Part shown: positions 1 to 16,000 of the stretch, one piece after another | Layout: every line of letters begins with the position of its first letter | Position numbering within the stretch: the stretch's first letter is position 1 | From: Mycteria americana | Lineage: Eukaryota; Chordata; Aves; Ciconiiformes; Ciconiidae | Direction of reading: 5' to 3' | NCBI RefSeq assembly: GCF_035582795.1 | Contig: NC_134371.1 | Location: 45,797,001-45,861,000 of the forward strand | DNA length: 64,000 nucleotides | Notes under the pieces: model-generated | The model's database searches: none | The model's input: the letters and a program-made list of their open reading frames with translations, nothing else | What the model was told of the DNA's origin: nothing | Translations under genes and position numbers: made by a program

Positions 1-915
1 TATACCTTTTGTCTTTTATTTAGTAAGGTACAAATTCCAATTAAAGTGTCCTTCACATTTAAGATATGCATAATGTTTCCCTCCCTATGAATTCCAGCAT
101 CTGATTAGCACAATGAGCATTCCTGTGATAGAAACACTCATATCTCTATTCAGCTGTCTCACCATTTAAGTAACACTACCAAAAATGATGAAGCTGTCAG
201 ATTAGCAGGTATTGGTCATGAGGTTCAAGAGCTAGTAGGATTAAAGAGGGAAAGAAGGGAAATACAAGTTAGTGAGCTAAAAAAAAAAAAAAAATTCCAG
301 AATCACCTCTCAGTGCTACTCAGTAAGTATGCAAGTACACGGAACACACCATTTCACATTCATTAGCAGAGAATTCATTTCAAGACCTCCAACTTTTCTG
401 GACTTCTCTAAACCATCCCCTGACAACAGGGGTCAAATGTCTAACAGGCCCATATTCCCTAATAAGAGAGCCTACAGAAGTTGAATTTAACTTACTTAAG
501 TCATTAACTTTGAGAATGACACCACCACTACCACAGCAGAAATAACTTTCAGAAGAAATGAAAACATTCTTTTTGCCTAAGTCACAGTATGCTGATAATC
601 CACTCCTGAAACTACTTCACACTAAAAAGCTCAATGGTTTAAACTTCTCATTCTGGGAATATGGAAACGTTACTTCTAACTCTGAAGCAAAAGGGAGATA
701 CTCCAAATAAAGAGCTGTATATAGCTAAGAAGAGTTATTAAACTAACAACCAAGTTCAGTACGTTTTAGATAAAAATATAGGTTTTACACATTAACGTTA
801 CCTTATATACGTTATTTCACTGCTTAGTAAGTGCACTTTTATAACACTTTAGAATGTACATGACAAAAATACTGAGAAATAGGTAAATTACATTTCAGGA
901 AATTAAAGAATTTAC

Positions 916-1001
916 CTTACTGCTCCTGAACCATTCCAGGTAGGAGGACACTGGAAACAATAAGGCCAGTCTTTTGAATCTAGTTTGTTTTCTATAGCAT
1001 C
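916..1001 (-). CDS. STXBP3: STXBP3 coding exon 17 (last exon in window)
   Basis: Residues 487-514: [20 protein letters not shown] then TWNGSGAV. Ends in phase 2 at a GTAAAT donor, so translation must continue in an exon left of base 1. Bases 1-900 hold no reading resembling the missing VFVIGG-type C-terminal segment. Confidence 0.95.
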
Positions 1002-4000
1002 CTAAAGGGCAAAACAAAGACTCACTTTAAACAGCCATGCAGACCTAAAACCCACCAAGTTTCAACTTCCAGTAAGGATATCTAACTGGAATTTAATGCC
1101 AGCACATGCAATTTCTTAGAACCACCAATTGCAAGCAGCATCTCACGAACAGCACTCATCACCATAGGGACTGAGGGGCTTCCATCAGTATTTTGTGTAT
1201 GTGCCACATGTTCATGTCACCTCCTTTTCTTAGCATGTGGAGTGGAACATCTTCCCTTAGGAGAGCTTTTGGATATTTTTGTTTTCCGAAATGCACAGCA
1301 CTGTGAGCTCTCCTACCTAACAAAATACTACACCATGTAATGCTAAAAATTACTACAAGGCGATTGTACATCACAAGGAATTGGAAGTACATATGCTTTC
1401 TCTATAAAGCATAACATTGATTTAACTGTTCAGATTTCACTAGCAGCTTTTAATCTGTAACGACCCCAACATACTTAATTTCTCTACAGCAGTACATGAG
1501 AGAAGTTAGAGCCCCCTGAAGACACAAAAGAACATGTGAAAATCACCAAGAATCTATGAATGACAGCACTGGGTCAGACTAAAGGTCCAGTGAACTCACT
1601 ATTCCGTCTGACATCAGTCACTAACTTATGCTTAGCAAGAGCTTTAAGAACAAAGCAACTACACTTCTGGCAAGTAACATTTTCCAGCCTCTACTGATCT
1701 ACAGTTTAGATTTGAATTACAGTTTAAGGACCCACTGGAGGAAAAACAAAAATCCAGATCTTTAAATTACACTAAACACTGCCAATCCCAGGACAAGCTG
1801 TTCAGAAAGACTTTGCTGTCACTTTCATTTGCTTCACCTTTAAAACGACCTCCAATAAGGAGCATCACTAACACACAGCAGTCTAATGTTCTATATTAGA
1901 GACAGATTGGAAGCAATCACTTTGCTCGACAAACATATTTAACAAAAGTAACTCAAGATACTATGGAATTTCAAAAGATTGGCTATAACTGCTCACTTGA
2001 GTACATTTCTGCACTGCACCCATGAATTAGCTAGTTGGTGAAATTTACCTCCATAATATCTTTGATAACAGGCGTCCACCTAGAAAGTTGAAAAGTTTCT
2101 TCTGAAGAACGGTCCCTTCTTGGATGTTTATGCTGCTGAGCAGCAGACTGAAAAGATTTTCAAAACATGGTTGTATTATACAGTGTATTTGGTTTTTTGA
2201 AACTTATTCTCAATTAGTAGCAGGTGGGAGGGATCAGAAGGAAATTTTAAAGAAAAGAAATAATAATAGCAGCAAAAAAGAACAATAATTAATACCTGTA
2301 GAATTCAGGATACACTAGAAATACTAATTTCAGAGACAAGGAACTGGGTAAGTTGGCACCTTCTAAAACCAACTAGATCAAGTCACCAACTGATGATTTT
2401 AGAAGGAACATTATAGGTATCTTACTTTGAAAGTTATTCATGTTAATTGTTTAAAGGATTTACCACTTAGACACATCATAAACCCAAGAATTCCTAGTAA
2501 TTGCCTGATTCCAAAAAAAGACCTGGATAATACTGCAAAGAGTTGCTGAAAGAGCTGTAAACAAGTGCTTCAGTGGTAGAAAATTACAAAATAAAAAAAT
2601 ACATTCTTACTGAAGAGATAACAGGAACACCAAGGTATTTCCAATTTCTTATCATATCACTATCACTTTCTATTTGTACATTCTGGATCAGCTTGTCCAA
2701 GTTCTCCTGGGTAGTTCCTTCGATACAAGGAAAACATACAACTTAATTACCATGTGACTGTGAGTAAGACCAATTTTGTCTCACACATTCTGGGCTGTTA
2801 TTTAGTCCAGGATGGGTTTTTTTTTTTGTTTGGCCAGTCTACTCTAAGTTTAACATAATATGATATTTTACATAAAGTTTTGTTCAATGGTCCATTTTTG
2901 AGACCAAAACTCAATATTGTTGTAGATTCCTCAGACCCACATTCTATCAATTTTGTCCTCCTCTACTAGAAATTCTTCCCCATTGACTTCATTTTTAGGT
3001 TGCAATGGACATGGAACTCCCCCTTTAACAGCTTCAATACTATGTGAAAAGGAGAAAATTTAAACTGTTGCACACATCCAAGCACAGGAAGGATGCTAAA
3101 ACACTGTATGGATCTGCACTTGTATTGAATCTCTGAACTCCTTATCAATATATCTTTGCTACTAATTTGAGAGAAGAGAAGCTACAGAGCATGGACAGTA
3201 TTTCTTTCAAACTTTGCCATCAACTCCAATACAGATGCTTAAGTTAACTAAAAATACTGGACTACCCCAAAACTTGAGTTGAAGTCCACAGCATTGGGGG
3301 GGGGAGAAAAAACCTACACAGGGTTTCACAGCTTATCATACCATTTGTGCTAAAGATGTACAGGAGAATAGCTCTAATTTTGTCATAGCTCTCATGATTT
3401 TTGTTGAGCAGAACTGGAAGGAGGACTCTCATAGAGTCTTTCACTTTTTGACCTTCTGCATCAGTTCCAAGAGCCAAGTCCTAAATTATAAAAAAAAAAA
3501 AAGTTGTTTTAGTGAGTAAGCATTAAAAAAGCATTGGTTTGTGTATTCTGAAATGCGTTTTTATGAAGTGGTAGGTATCAGGAGACAATCAAGCTGCATC
3601 AATTTAAACTCAGTGTGAAAAGTCTTTGACATAATTATTTCAATAGTTACAGCATTATAACACTACATAACACTCTTACACATGTCAAACTGTTTGATAT
3701 CTAGAATTCATGTAAATATAAATTTATAGGTTTTAACTTGAGATTAGTAGTACAGTGTAATGCCTCACCCTAACAGATGCTTTTCCCAGACATTTAACCA
3801 TAGGAGTTTTGGACAAAGAAAACACAAAGATGATCCTTATACAAATCAGCCAGATTTGAAGACAAAAAAAACAGAACTCTAAAAGCACCTCCTTTATTGG
3901 CAGAGTAAGAGCCTTGTATATCTCACTTAGCTTTAATACTACTACCTCAAGAAGTGATCACAAAAAAAAAAAAAAGGCAAGAGACACACTACTTTTGTCA

Positions 4001-7000
4001 GTTAAAAACAAGCATCCATGCCTGCAAACGAAAAAGTCACGTTTGCAGTAAGTTGTTGTTTGGTTTGTGGTTTTTTAAACCTACCTGTTCAGTTTTACAG
4101 AGCCCCTCTATGTTAGATTTGAACTTGCTCATGCAATCTTCTGCTAAGTTAAGATGGACAACTTGCTAGAAGATTAAAAAAAAAAAAAAAAAAAAAAAAT
4201 CACAAGCTGCCGTAACTTGCCTTTTTTAAAAACACATCAAGCAATCATTTTTACTGGTTACAAGAGTCAATCCTCCAACTATCCTTCAGTATCATCATGC
4301 ATTTTCCTTGTTTTACCCTTCACTTAGAGACTGACCCCCCATAATACCTTTTAAAACACTAAACTGTTATGCTATCTTCAACCCTCAAAGCACACAAATC
4401 CTTTAGGTGTTTTTTACTAAAATACTAAAATGAAACACCTGGAAACAAGTTTTTTTTCTCAAAATTTTATAGTAGGTGAACATACCTACTATAGAATTAT
4501 ATACTCTATAACTTTAGATTACTCTATAACTTTAGAGAAAAGTTATATAGCACACTTAACAGGAAAATGACAGAATAAAACAACACAGAAAATTATAGTG
4601 TACAAAGTTATTTATTGTGAAGTTGTAGTTACAAAACTCCCCTTACCCTACTAATCTCTTTACGAGCGTGCGGCATCTTTTTCATTAACTGGGCCAGAGC
4701 AGATATTGATAACTGTGAAGAAATGGTACAAGTTGAAAATTTTTCCCTCCCCAATATTTGACATCCTTATTGCCCTTCCTGTTGCAGCCTTGCTTTGCGT
4801 TTTCTTTCCCCTGAAAACTGCCATTGAGACAAGCCTCAATTTCTGTAATTCCATGTATTACACAGATCTGATCAGCTGAAAATAATTAAATTACCAGGAA
4901 AAACAACAATACATTAATTTAAACAACTTACTTTTCCTTCTGTTGCTTTTCTTTTCGATGAAACTTCTTTCAAAAGCTTTGGTATTTCCCTGAGAAAAAC
5001 AAAGGAATTTAATCAAATGCAACAGCACCACAGTTCTTAAAATCTTAAAAGAACTGTGCAACAAGAATTTCTGAATAAAAGTAAAAGCTTCAAATACGGG
5101 TCTCCTTCAGAGAAGATAGTGTTTTTTGACAAAGGCAACCAAAGTTAAACATTCTGTTTATTCTATCTGCATAATGTCATTTGATGCACTAAGTTGCTAG
5201 TACTTTATGCAAAATAATCCATTCAGATTTAAAAGATTTGAAGATACTTGCCAGAAAATAATTTTATTTCCATTTTCCTCAAGAACTGTAATTAGTATTA
5301 GTAAAATTGCATAACTGTACATACTGTATTTTTGAAAGTGTGTTTTCTTCCTGGTATCGATTATTTAACAGGATGCAGTCTACATTGCAAACTATCTTCA
5401 CTACTGCCTGTATTCCTACTTTCTTAACAGCTCAAATACATTCCCTCTCAAAGAAACTTTTATAACTTGCATTTTTAACTACTTTTTGTTATTTATTCAC
5501 ATACTCTATCACATCTGCAATATGCTTGTGCCGAATCTTCACCCAGAGCTCATCATCTTCCTCCAGAATTGCCTCCCGTTCCTTCCCAGCAGGTCCTTCT
5601 GTTTTGTATCTTCCAAGAGAAAATTCAGACAGTTGTTTGGTTTGGGTTTTTCCCTCCTCCCTCATTCTAATAACTCATTAGAGTATTAACTGTTATGGTT
5701 TAATCAACATACATGGTAACAGCAGTAACGTACACAGGTTCTCACTTATAAGCCAAGCTATTGCCCAACACAATATAATTTACATAGGGATTTTAAAGAT
5801 CACATCTTTGAACACAGAAGAAGCAGATGAATTTTAGAATGATTCTTTGGGGCAATAGCTTCTGGACATTCTTTTAAACCAACAGTAACTAGAGTTTCAA
5901 TCATACATTTACATGCACCTCAATTTCTCTTCAGCTTCCAATGTCAACTTCTCTTTGGCTTCAAATGCAACTTGGGTGCAAAGCAATACACATTGAAATC
6001 ACAAAGTGCAACTTTCTCTATCTACTATAAGACACTTTAACTCTGAAGGAAAATGAAGTCCCTTTCACCCACAAAATAGACTAAGTAGGACAAATTACTT
6101 CACATACACAAGAAACATGCTTCACAGCATTACAGACCAGCTATTATTTTTCTACAACCAGAAATAAACTTATAAAGCGAGACAGCAATCACACTACGTA
6201 ACATTTCCACATTTACAGAAACTCACACAGTGTATACGGCCAGAAAGCAGAAAAAGGTAAAAAAATTACAAGATGAATTGTGAAAGTCAGATCATGACTA
6301 CCTAGAAAACATACTCTGCCACATTTTCATACTCCACAAGTTTCAGATTCATAGAATTCTATGAATTTTCTATGAAAACATTCACTCAGTGCTGCCAACA
6401 GAGAAGGTACACTTTCCTGTTTGCTTAACTAGATGAGGCAATTAGGTCTCATTTGCTGTAGTGGGTCATCAGAAAGTAAACTCTTACTAAAATCTTTGGT
6501 GTCAGAACAATTTGACAGCAAAGTACGTACCTTATGCAAAACAATGTCATGCTATTCCAAATAGTGATAAAATAATGCTTATAAACTGAACATGGCTTAC
6601 CTAAGTGTGCATTTAGGATAGAAACATGTAAATTTTAACAACTACACAAATTAAATAACTGGAGCTATAAAAGTGAGCATTCCTGAGAAATAACTAAGCT
6701 TTTTCTTAGTATTCTATTACTGGTCTTGTTTGCCTTGTTAGGCCAAGAAGGTTGAGAATATGAAAGAAAAGGTAGAAAACCTGAATGTGCACTACCAAGG
6801 TTTTGCTTTAAGTGTAGTACAAAGTTCTTTGTTTCTAAACAAATGCAATTGGTTACACTCAAAACTTAGCAAAAATGCTAATTAGATCCTACGTAATCTC
6901 AACTCAATAAGGAAGTTAACAAAAACAGTAAGTTACAAAACCAAGAGGAAAAACTAATAGTAAGTGAAGCAACCCTTATGTAATATAAGCAGCTAATATT

Positions 7001-10000
7001 GCTACAGTGCAATTCAGCTAAACAATTCCATAGATTTTGTGATCAAGAAAAAAGTGTTTAGATTTTTTTTAAAAAAGTACTTGCTTGTAAGTATCATTTT
7101 CAATTGGTAGCAGATCATATGCCATTGCCTGGAAGGTGAGTTCATGAAGTACAGTTGATACTGGGTCAAAGCCACGATCAATTATTATTAGTTGGGAGTG
7201 GGTTTTAGCCTAGAAAGCCATCAAACAAATGTAAAGACAAGACATACAGTACAAAGTTAATGCATGTTAAATCTATTTACAGGAAGCTACAGCACTGCAG
7301 ACATTTTTGGAAAAATAACTGAAAAAACAAACCTAAAAAAGTATGGTCCAAGTGCTTACCAACATAAATGGAAACAAATGTTTAAATGATAACCAGAACA
7401 CAGTGGTTTTAAATACTAATTTTAAGGCAATGCTCTTAGCCCACTACAATGCATTCAGTAACCTCACCTAATGAACAAGAAGTGTAAAAAAAACCCCACA
7501 CACACAAAAAAGGCCTCCCACTGACTTTTCACAAATAAATAAGTGTATTGTTTGTATTTCAGAGTAGATTATCCATACTGTGCTGCAATACAGAAAAAAT
7601 CATCTCCAAACATTCAACTGAAAGATTCACTTCGGGGTTTAGCAGAGTAGCAGTAGCATCAGGTACATTTACTTTTGTAGCAGAATGGAATGTCACCAAG
7701 TCAGAATGGTTTACCCCATACTTCTGCATTTAGGCAGCTGTCCTCATCTGCCCTGATCTGCAGTGATAGATCAAAAACATTTTTTATGTGAAAAGCTGTA
7801 TCTTTGTGGACAATAAATCCCTTAATGGGAGACATTTCAATTCTGCAGTGAAGCCCCTTCTACACATAGCCCTATGGAAGGTGATGTTAAAACAGAAGTT
7901 ATCCACTTTTCTTCAGGTTTGTATCATCCCCTACATTATCATAAGACCAATTTTTCAAGTACAATTAGTTTGATCATGTAAATTATATTTGCTTACATAC
8001 AGATTTACTGTATCAGTTACTACCTCTAAGTTGCTTTCATAGACAAAAACTAAATAGCAGCTAGTTGCCTTGATAAAATCTGGTTTTGTAGAACCTATTG
8101 TCAAAACATATTCCAAAGATTTTTTTTCTCCCCAGACTTACAAAATAGAAGCAAACATTTCAGTTCACTTTCTACCTTTATTTGGCTTTTCTCATCAGTT
8201 TTGTAGTAGTTTTCAAGATTTTTTTCAACAAGCTGTGCAAGTTTGCTGGCTTTATCAGATGGTCCACTGGGAAAAAAGGAAACATGCAAAAATAACTTAA
8301 GTTTCTTCATCAAAACACTAAAATGCTACCTTTAAAACAGAAAGAACTCCCTAGATTGATCCTCTGGTTTCACGAGCAGTTTCTGAATTCCATTCTAGGT
8401 ATTTCCAATATATTTTCACTCTTACATTACGATTCCACTCTCTGAATGCTTCAGGTATTTCACACAGTAGAAACAGCTTCAGCCAAAAGACTGACATTAG
8501 CTGGCATATAGCCCAGCACCTAAAAGTCTCACTCAGAGGCAGGAAGCAAGAAAGAAAAAAGAAAAAGAGAAAGAGAAAATAAAAAAGTCAAGCAATTATT
8601 TGTTACCTTTGCAGAGAATAAGACACCACTTCACATTACACCACAAAATGCAATTCTTGAGCATAATTTCAGATGCCTACTTTGACTACAGAGATACTAC
8701 TCTGTACTCTCTATCAAAGCTCAAAAGAGATATTCTCCTCGATATCTCTACTACAAAGAAATCCTGATTCCATCTGCCTCAGCAATTTATGAATTCCTGG
8801 ATGCCAAGCAGAGCTGCAAAACTACCAACACCAGCAGTTCTGTTACAGGATTATGCATGTAGTAAATTAGAGTGTCATCCTACTGACCAAACATGGAACA
8901 AGCAGTTTATAACAAAACAGCGTATAGTAAGTACTGTTATATGAATACACAGAGAAACAATTCACTGCTCTGCCTATACTTCAAATTCCTATCATTCCAT
9001 CTTTCAGAGTTGTGCATTAAAACCAATTAATCCACAATAAAAGAAACTATGCTGCAGCCTCAAGCTATTACCAAACAATGTGGGAAGTCCTAGAAGTGAA
9101 AGCAATTACACTATACAACACTATTTTTGTCCCACCTTTTATATCGTACTCCTGGATTCTCATCTAGTGTGGCACATAAGGTAACAATTTGTTCAGCCAT
9201 TACTTGCATTACAGCATCTTTATCCTTTGTCTTTTCCAGAGTTGGACTGTAACAGCGGTAGAATGCATCTGGGACATTGAGAGTAAATACCTATGTAAAG
9301 CACAACCAAGAAAAAAAAATTGGCTTAAATTGTATATTTCTAAAATATCTGGTAAAAGAATTGCTAATACTTTAAGACTACATGCTGTAAAGAAGTCACA
9401 CATAATATACTTAAAAAAAAAAAGCAAATCCACACTTCTCTCCTCTCTCTGTCCTGTTGAGCTCATCTGCTTCTTGTTCTCACACTCTTTTCCTCTATTA
9501 CTCTCCTCCCCTATGTAAATCACTATTTTCCAAATTGCTTACTGTCTGCACAGATTGAGGGACCTGACACAGGCAGAACTAAATACCATCCAGTGTCTCA
9601 TACAGAGCCATACAATGCAATACCAGAATGATCACAGAAAGTATCAAGTTACATTTGTTTCAAATAGAATTTCACATATTGTATCTGTTTATTATAAGAA
9701 GACTTTACCTCCAAGAATTTAAATTCTTTAAATGCATTAAACCTTGATAAAAGATGTTTAGTACTACACAGATTAAAAACTTTTTCAACAGTTTAGTAAA
9801 TGGAATGCAAAACACGGAAACAATCCCCCTGTCAGTAAATGGATTCTCTCGAGCTTCAGAGGGACTCTAACTACAGAGCCAAAGAACATCCATCCAGATA
9901 AAAACATTTGTTTCATTCGAGTAGATACTCACTTGGACTTTGCCCAGAGCTCAGTCTGATTATTTACTCTTATCACCCCAAAAAAGGCCCAGGGATTTCA

Positions 10001-13000
10001 AATTAGGAAAACCAGTTAACATTCTCTGTTCCTTTGCTAAGGATTCAAAATGTTCTCACAACCCAAAATACTGAGAACACAAAACTAAACTAAAAACAAT
10101 AAGATACTAAGTGCTGCTTATTTTCAACTTTAGAAAAGTAGTCCCAATTTCTACTTTCATGATAAGTCATCCAGAGAACCAGGACAATAAAATTTTCGTA
10201 TGCCTTATGTGGTAGAGGAAGCTACAAAACTTTAAGAGCAGCTTTAGCAGAACTCCCAAAAACAGCTTGAAACAAAGCTTGGGAAAATCAACACCCCTGG
10301 AAAACAAAACACCAAACAAACCACCACACTAATTATTCTGTGATGGCTTCTCAATCTAAATAATAAAAAACCTGTATTATAAAAAGGAACGTGTCTTCAA
10401 ACTAAGAAACTGCATCACAATACAACATGGATAGCAGCAACCTCTCCTATATTCACCTACCACTTGGTATACATAAGAGTTCTGACCCTTCATATGTTCA
10501 TAAGGTTTGAAGAATACAGGAAAGACTTGTGGGAAACATTCACGGTTAGTTCTACAGCTCCCAATAGTGGACAGGGTTTGGGGACTTCACTGTATTAGTG
10601 AGTATCAGTGTATTTCAGCCTTCTGTATCTGATGAAGTGCATGAGCAACAAATTATTTCTCAACACAATACCCACCAAATGGTTTCACATGGAAAGCACT
10701 CATTGGCTTCCATAGGTGGTCTCAAATTTTTAATTGAGAAAACATGGATTTCCATGTTTTCCTCTCAATAAAAAGTTTGCCAAGTTGTTACAGGTTTTGT
10801 TTCTCTTTTTTGTGAGGCTTTGGGTTTGTTCCCCTTCCCTTCAGTTTTCTGAATCCGTTTGCTCTCCTTTTCTGATTTTCACCAAGTAGTTAGTTCTACT
10901 TATTTCTACTCACCAACCTACCCAGTCTGTCAAAATAACACCTCAATATAAGCAGTAACAAATTCTACTGCTTACTAAAGACAAGCCAGAATACTTTCCT
11001 TCTCTTAAGGAATAGATTCCTTCTCTAACCTCTCTACTGCAACTAACTCCAAGTCTTGCAAATAGGTCAAACACAAACAGTAAACCTTTGAGTACAACAG
11101 CAATTGTTTTTATCTGAAAAATATAGGCAAGCACTGGAAATGTGCCAAAACAGCAATAGGTGTCTCAAAGTTTGTCAGTTAAAAACAAAAAAACCCACCC
11201 AACCAAAAAAAAACAACACACACCACAAAAATCCTACATTCTATTTAATTATTCTCTAGCAGGTCAACAACATTGAAAATAGTCCTCCAGACTATTTTCT
11301 GCTGTTGAGGTAAAGAATAAAACTTACCTGAGACTCATATGGGAAGAAGGAAATGTTGATCTCCTTGCATCTCTTTATTGATTTTGCACAGGAAGACTTA
11401 ATTTTATTGAAGAGGTTGTCAGGACAAACTAGGAAAGAAAAAGATTCTAAGTATAAATCATTTGTGCATATAAGCTTACAGTATTCAGAACAGACAGACA
11501 ATTCTAAATGAAGAACCAGTTAACAGTAACATACAAAAAAGTTGCCAAATCTTCCTAAAGTGAAAGAGAATGTATAATCAATATTTTGTGTTTGAGATCT
11601 TTTTCAAGAAGCATCACTGATCAGTTTTTACTAGCTTTTGGCAAGCAAAGTTGTAGAACACTCATTAGCAGTCTGCAGCAGTGAAAGACATTTATTTTAA
11701 CAAAGCAAAAGTTTCTGCTATTTCTTCTCATATAGGAGAGAAGAAATGTTTCCCAAGCTACAAAAAGGTTAAAGGGAGAAATCAGGTGTACATATCAAAC
11801 ATCAAAACACAGAAATATGGAATTTAGTTATAGATCTCAAGTGTGTTCCACTACACTTACAGGACACATTGGATCCCCGTTTAGAAACTGAATTTAAGGA
11901 ATATTTGGATGACATGAATACTACACAGACTTGGAAGTGACAGAGCTGTTTCTCAAACTCCTCTCAACATGAAAAGCTTTGGCAAGTATTCAAACTGAAA
12001 GCTTGCGCGCTTGCAACAAAGGAACATACAGCAAGATAGCAGTATTTTTCCAGAACAAGAATTGCTGCATCAGCATAAAATAAAACAAGAAACCAAGAGT
12101 TTCTGATAGTAATTTGATAACTGCTTTGAGAACATACGGTAGCAGATATGCACCATCCACGGACATCCACAGAGACAGCCACAACTCAGCCTCTGCCTTC
12201 AGTGGCAGGTTTGGTTTTTTTGTTTTCCATCCTTTATACAGCCATTTTAGTCACACTGACTGACTGCAGAGGAACATGCAGTCACATTAACTCCATTTGC
12301 ACTAATTGCCTCTGCTCTGCAATTTGTATCGTGCATGCAAGGGCTAAGTAGGCACCTTCTTTCAGGTGACAGGAACAAAAGCTGGCTCAAGTCTGAAGGA
12401 ACTACCTAAAATAACCAATTACAAAACATTGTTCTTGCAGCAAATTCTCATGCATTTATATTTTTGAGTACTATTTTGTTTATATGAGATACATAGTTTT
12501 ACTTGAATTGTCTTCCTCTACACTCTCCAACATAAGAGAAGACTGAATACTTTAAAAATAAAACCAGGCTCCCTAAATTAAAAGCTGAGGTGGGGAATGA
12601 TCAACATTGTTTGCTAATTGTGAAAGAAATTACTATTGCCACACGGCACGGTGACCACATTCTGGCAACCCAAATATGTTTAATGACTTGAATCTCAAAC
12701 CTCCTCTCAAGAAACAGGACCCAAAATTTTCATTTACTACGCTATGGAAAAGAAAGCTGAGAAGCTTACACATTTACATATATAGTTATCAAACTACAAC
12801 ACAAACCTTACTTACAGTCAGTGAAATACACATATGCTGCTTTGTATCTCCTGGATGATCTAGTGATGAAGTCATCAATAAGCCCATCTACAGACTTAGG
12901 GGGTAAGAAAAAAAAAAAATCATTACAGTGTTTTGGCTCTCCTCGCATACCAGGCAAAGCTTCTCCCTCCTCTCCTCCTGCCCTGTTAATTACCCAGTCC

Positions 13001-16000
13001 TGCTTAGGAATACTGCAAATCAACATATAAAAAAAGAAAACACTTAAGTACAGGATTTTTTAATTCCAGACCAAGAATAATGAACAATTACAGAAGGTCA
13101 GTCATGCACCAAGATCACTTTAGGAAGCAAACAAAGAAGGATACTTGCATCATTTTCCACCTACAATAGTGCTGAGATTCATTCTCTCAAGAATTTTTAG
13201 GAAGTAACAGTAATCTCTTATTAGAACCATTACTTCGGATTCTATTGTTCAATGTATTGCATCAATATCTGATATAACATCTCTTTCAGTGAGGTTACTA
13301 ATATCTAAGCAATGAAACAGTGCCTCCATTGATCAAAAGGTACACATTTGCAACAAACTCTATGGTGACGCTGCATTGTCTTTTCATTATTGAAAACTAA
13401 GCATCACACAGAGGAGCATCACACAAAATGTGAAAATTAAGTACTGCATAGTTGTACACAGTACATAAATATTTTAAAATAAAATTGCTTTTTCAGTCTG
13501 AAAGATCTTCCTACACTTTCTTTAAAATACTAACCTTTTTGGTGGGAGTTATGAAATATATTGCTTTCATGTGTGGGACAGGCTCACGGTTTTCATATAC
13601 CTTCTCCACCACTATAAAGTAAGAAATATTACATTTTTATAATTAAGAGCTTTATGCATCTGTAAGGAAAGCACCATGTTTTAGTATAGAGGTGAAAAAA
13701 ATAAAATAACACCAATCAAGCTGTCCACAAAACTAGTGTCAAGGACCTATCTTCTGCCAAGAGAGCCTTGATTTTTTATCTATTATTTTAAATACAGCAA
13801 GTTACCACAAGACTTCTTCAACCCTCAGTCTAGTGTCAACTAAATTTGTAGGACTAAATTTTTCCTGGCTATTCTACACAAGCAGAGTTTTGCCCTCAAG
13901 CAGAAAGGTATGGCAATACAAGCATCCTCAAACTATGGGGCCCAGTATGAACTATCTTGCTAGAGTACTGCCTTGGCAAGATTGTTCTTTTTGCAGCACA
14001 TTGAAGGAGAGGGAGAATGAAACTATGTAGGGCATCATTTTGGACTAGAGCCTCTTCTGTCCTTTGTTTGCCTATTTCTGTGCACTTACTCTGTTTCAAT
14101 ATAATTGCAGGCACCAATTAGACATTTTCAGCAAGTCAGCTTCACTCAACTCTTGGTTTTCTCTGTTTAATCAAGTCATTACTATATAGTGTTGCAATAC
14201 ACTAGCTTGAGAATTCAGAGAGATCCATGTTGCTCAGTAATTTTGAGGGGGAGGAACAAGGAAGATAAGCAATGCCAGAATTTCGGATGTGGCAAGACAG
14301 GTTCTTTTCAGTAGTGTACTCACTAAAAATAAAAGGTTTCTTATTGATGGAACAGGATACATGCTCACTGAAAGTTTCTTACAAAGGGTAAGTAGTACTT
14401 ATGATTAAAAATACGCTCCAAAAAGTGAAATGCATACAGCTTTGCTATTATACTTCCAGAAGAATGTTATACTGAATAGTTGGAATAAGAGAAGTCTTGC
14501 TACTTGTGGAAAAATAACTAAGTCTAAATACTGCTCTCTGACAAAAGTGTTTCTAAAAATCAAAATCTAAACCTAAAGCTAATTAAAAACTACATAATTT
14601 ACATTCTGCATACTCATTTCAATTTCAAAAGCAGACAGGATAAAAGTTTGGCAGGATGATACGCTAATAAACATTACAGAAAGGTCAATCATAAAAAGCA
14701 ACTTTGAAAAGTGTTTTATGATAGGGAAAACATCATGTTCTTAAGTTGTAGGGAAGAAAAGCCCATAAAATTTACTAGAGAGAAAATACTTTTTTAAAAT
14801 ACATGTACAAGAACAAAGTCTTATCTAAACAGGCATACCACATAACTGAGATTTATCACAATCCATCTATTATTCACTTTTGATAGTGGCCAACTCAAGG
14901 AACAGGAAAGACACGCCAGCAGATGAGAAACTCCACTCTACTAGAAACTACTTCCAAATTGTTTGGAAAAGTGATAACCTAATTACTGTTAATGTTGCTT
15001 ATGGATTTATGCTAGTTGAAATAATCATTGATATAATTTAGTTTCAAGTTTTTATTGTGTTGGGGTTTTTTTAATTACAGAAAGCTCTCTTGTTTTGAGA
15101 AGAAATATACCTACACAACATAGAACTCAAATTCACAAGTATTTAGACAAATTCTTGCCTCTATCACATCTACTTGCTTGCAAACAGTTCTCATCAGTTT
15201 GTCTGTTACTGTCTCCTGTTCTCATTTTGTCTTCAGTACTTAAGTTTCTCTGCCCTTGTATCCTAATTCTGCTGTTCATGAGCATAAATGAATTCAAAGC
15301 AGCAGACAGTACTGATTTACAGAACACATTAGGAAAAAATGCAGAGCAATTTGCCTATTCTTGTATGTTTTACTAACATTCGCTTAATTCTTTACTGAGC
15401 TCATTTTCCCTTAACTTCACCTGACAGATAATATCCTTAGAATTATTCTGTGACAGATAACTCTCTCATTTACCCCATCCTGGACATTAGCAAACAAACA
15501 TCCACCCCCCCAAAACAAAACAAAAAAAACAAACAAACCAAACAAAAACAACATAAAGCACAAAACCAACAAATACCACCCCCCCACGTCCCCCAACTTA
15601 CAGCGATCTTTAGCAAAAAGATTAAAATAAAAAGGATTTTAGCTTCTCGGCAGAGAAATATTTGATTTTTCATTTTTTAAAAAATCATAATTGGGTAATT
15701 ACTGTACAAGCCAGAAAGTCTGCTCGTCTATATCATAGCTACTTGTCTTTATCAACCAAATTAAGACAATTTCTTGCAAGGGTACCATCAATTTTATTCT
15801 TTCCCTTTTTCTGATCAGGATATGGCCATCTGTATATTAAAAAGAATTATGCTTACCTGTGATACCCTCTCCCAGTAGATCAGTCATACTGCAGCACAGT
15901 GACAGTAATTTAGTAGTGTAATCATCTAGAAGAATTACCTAGATATATTAAAAAACCACAGGTATTTAGATAAATTAATCAGCTACAGTAAACCCATGTT

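Noticed and set aside
9189-9523. ORFs of about 105 codons on both strands around STXBP3 exon 7
   Set aside because: They overlap the true exon out of frame or run into its intron; no family resemblance.
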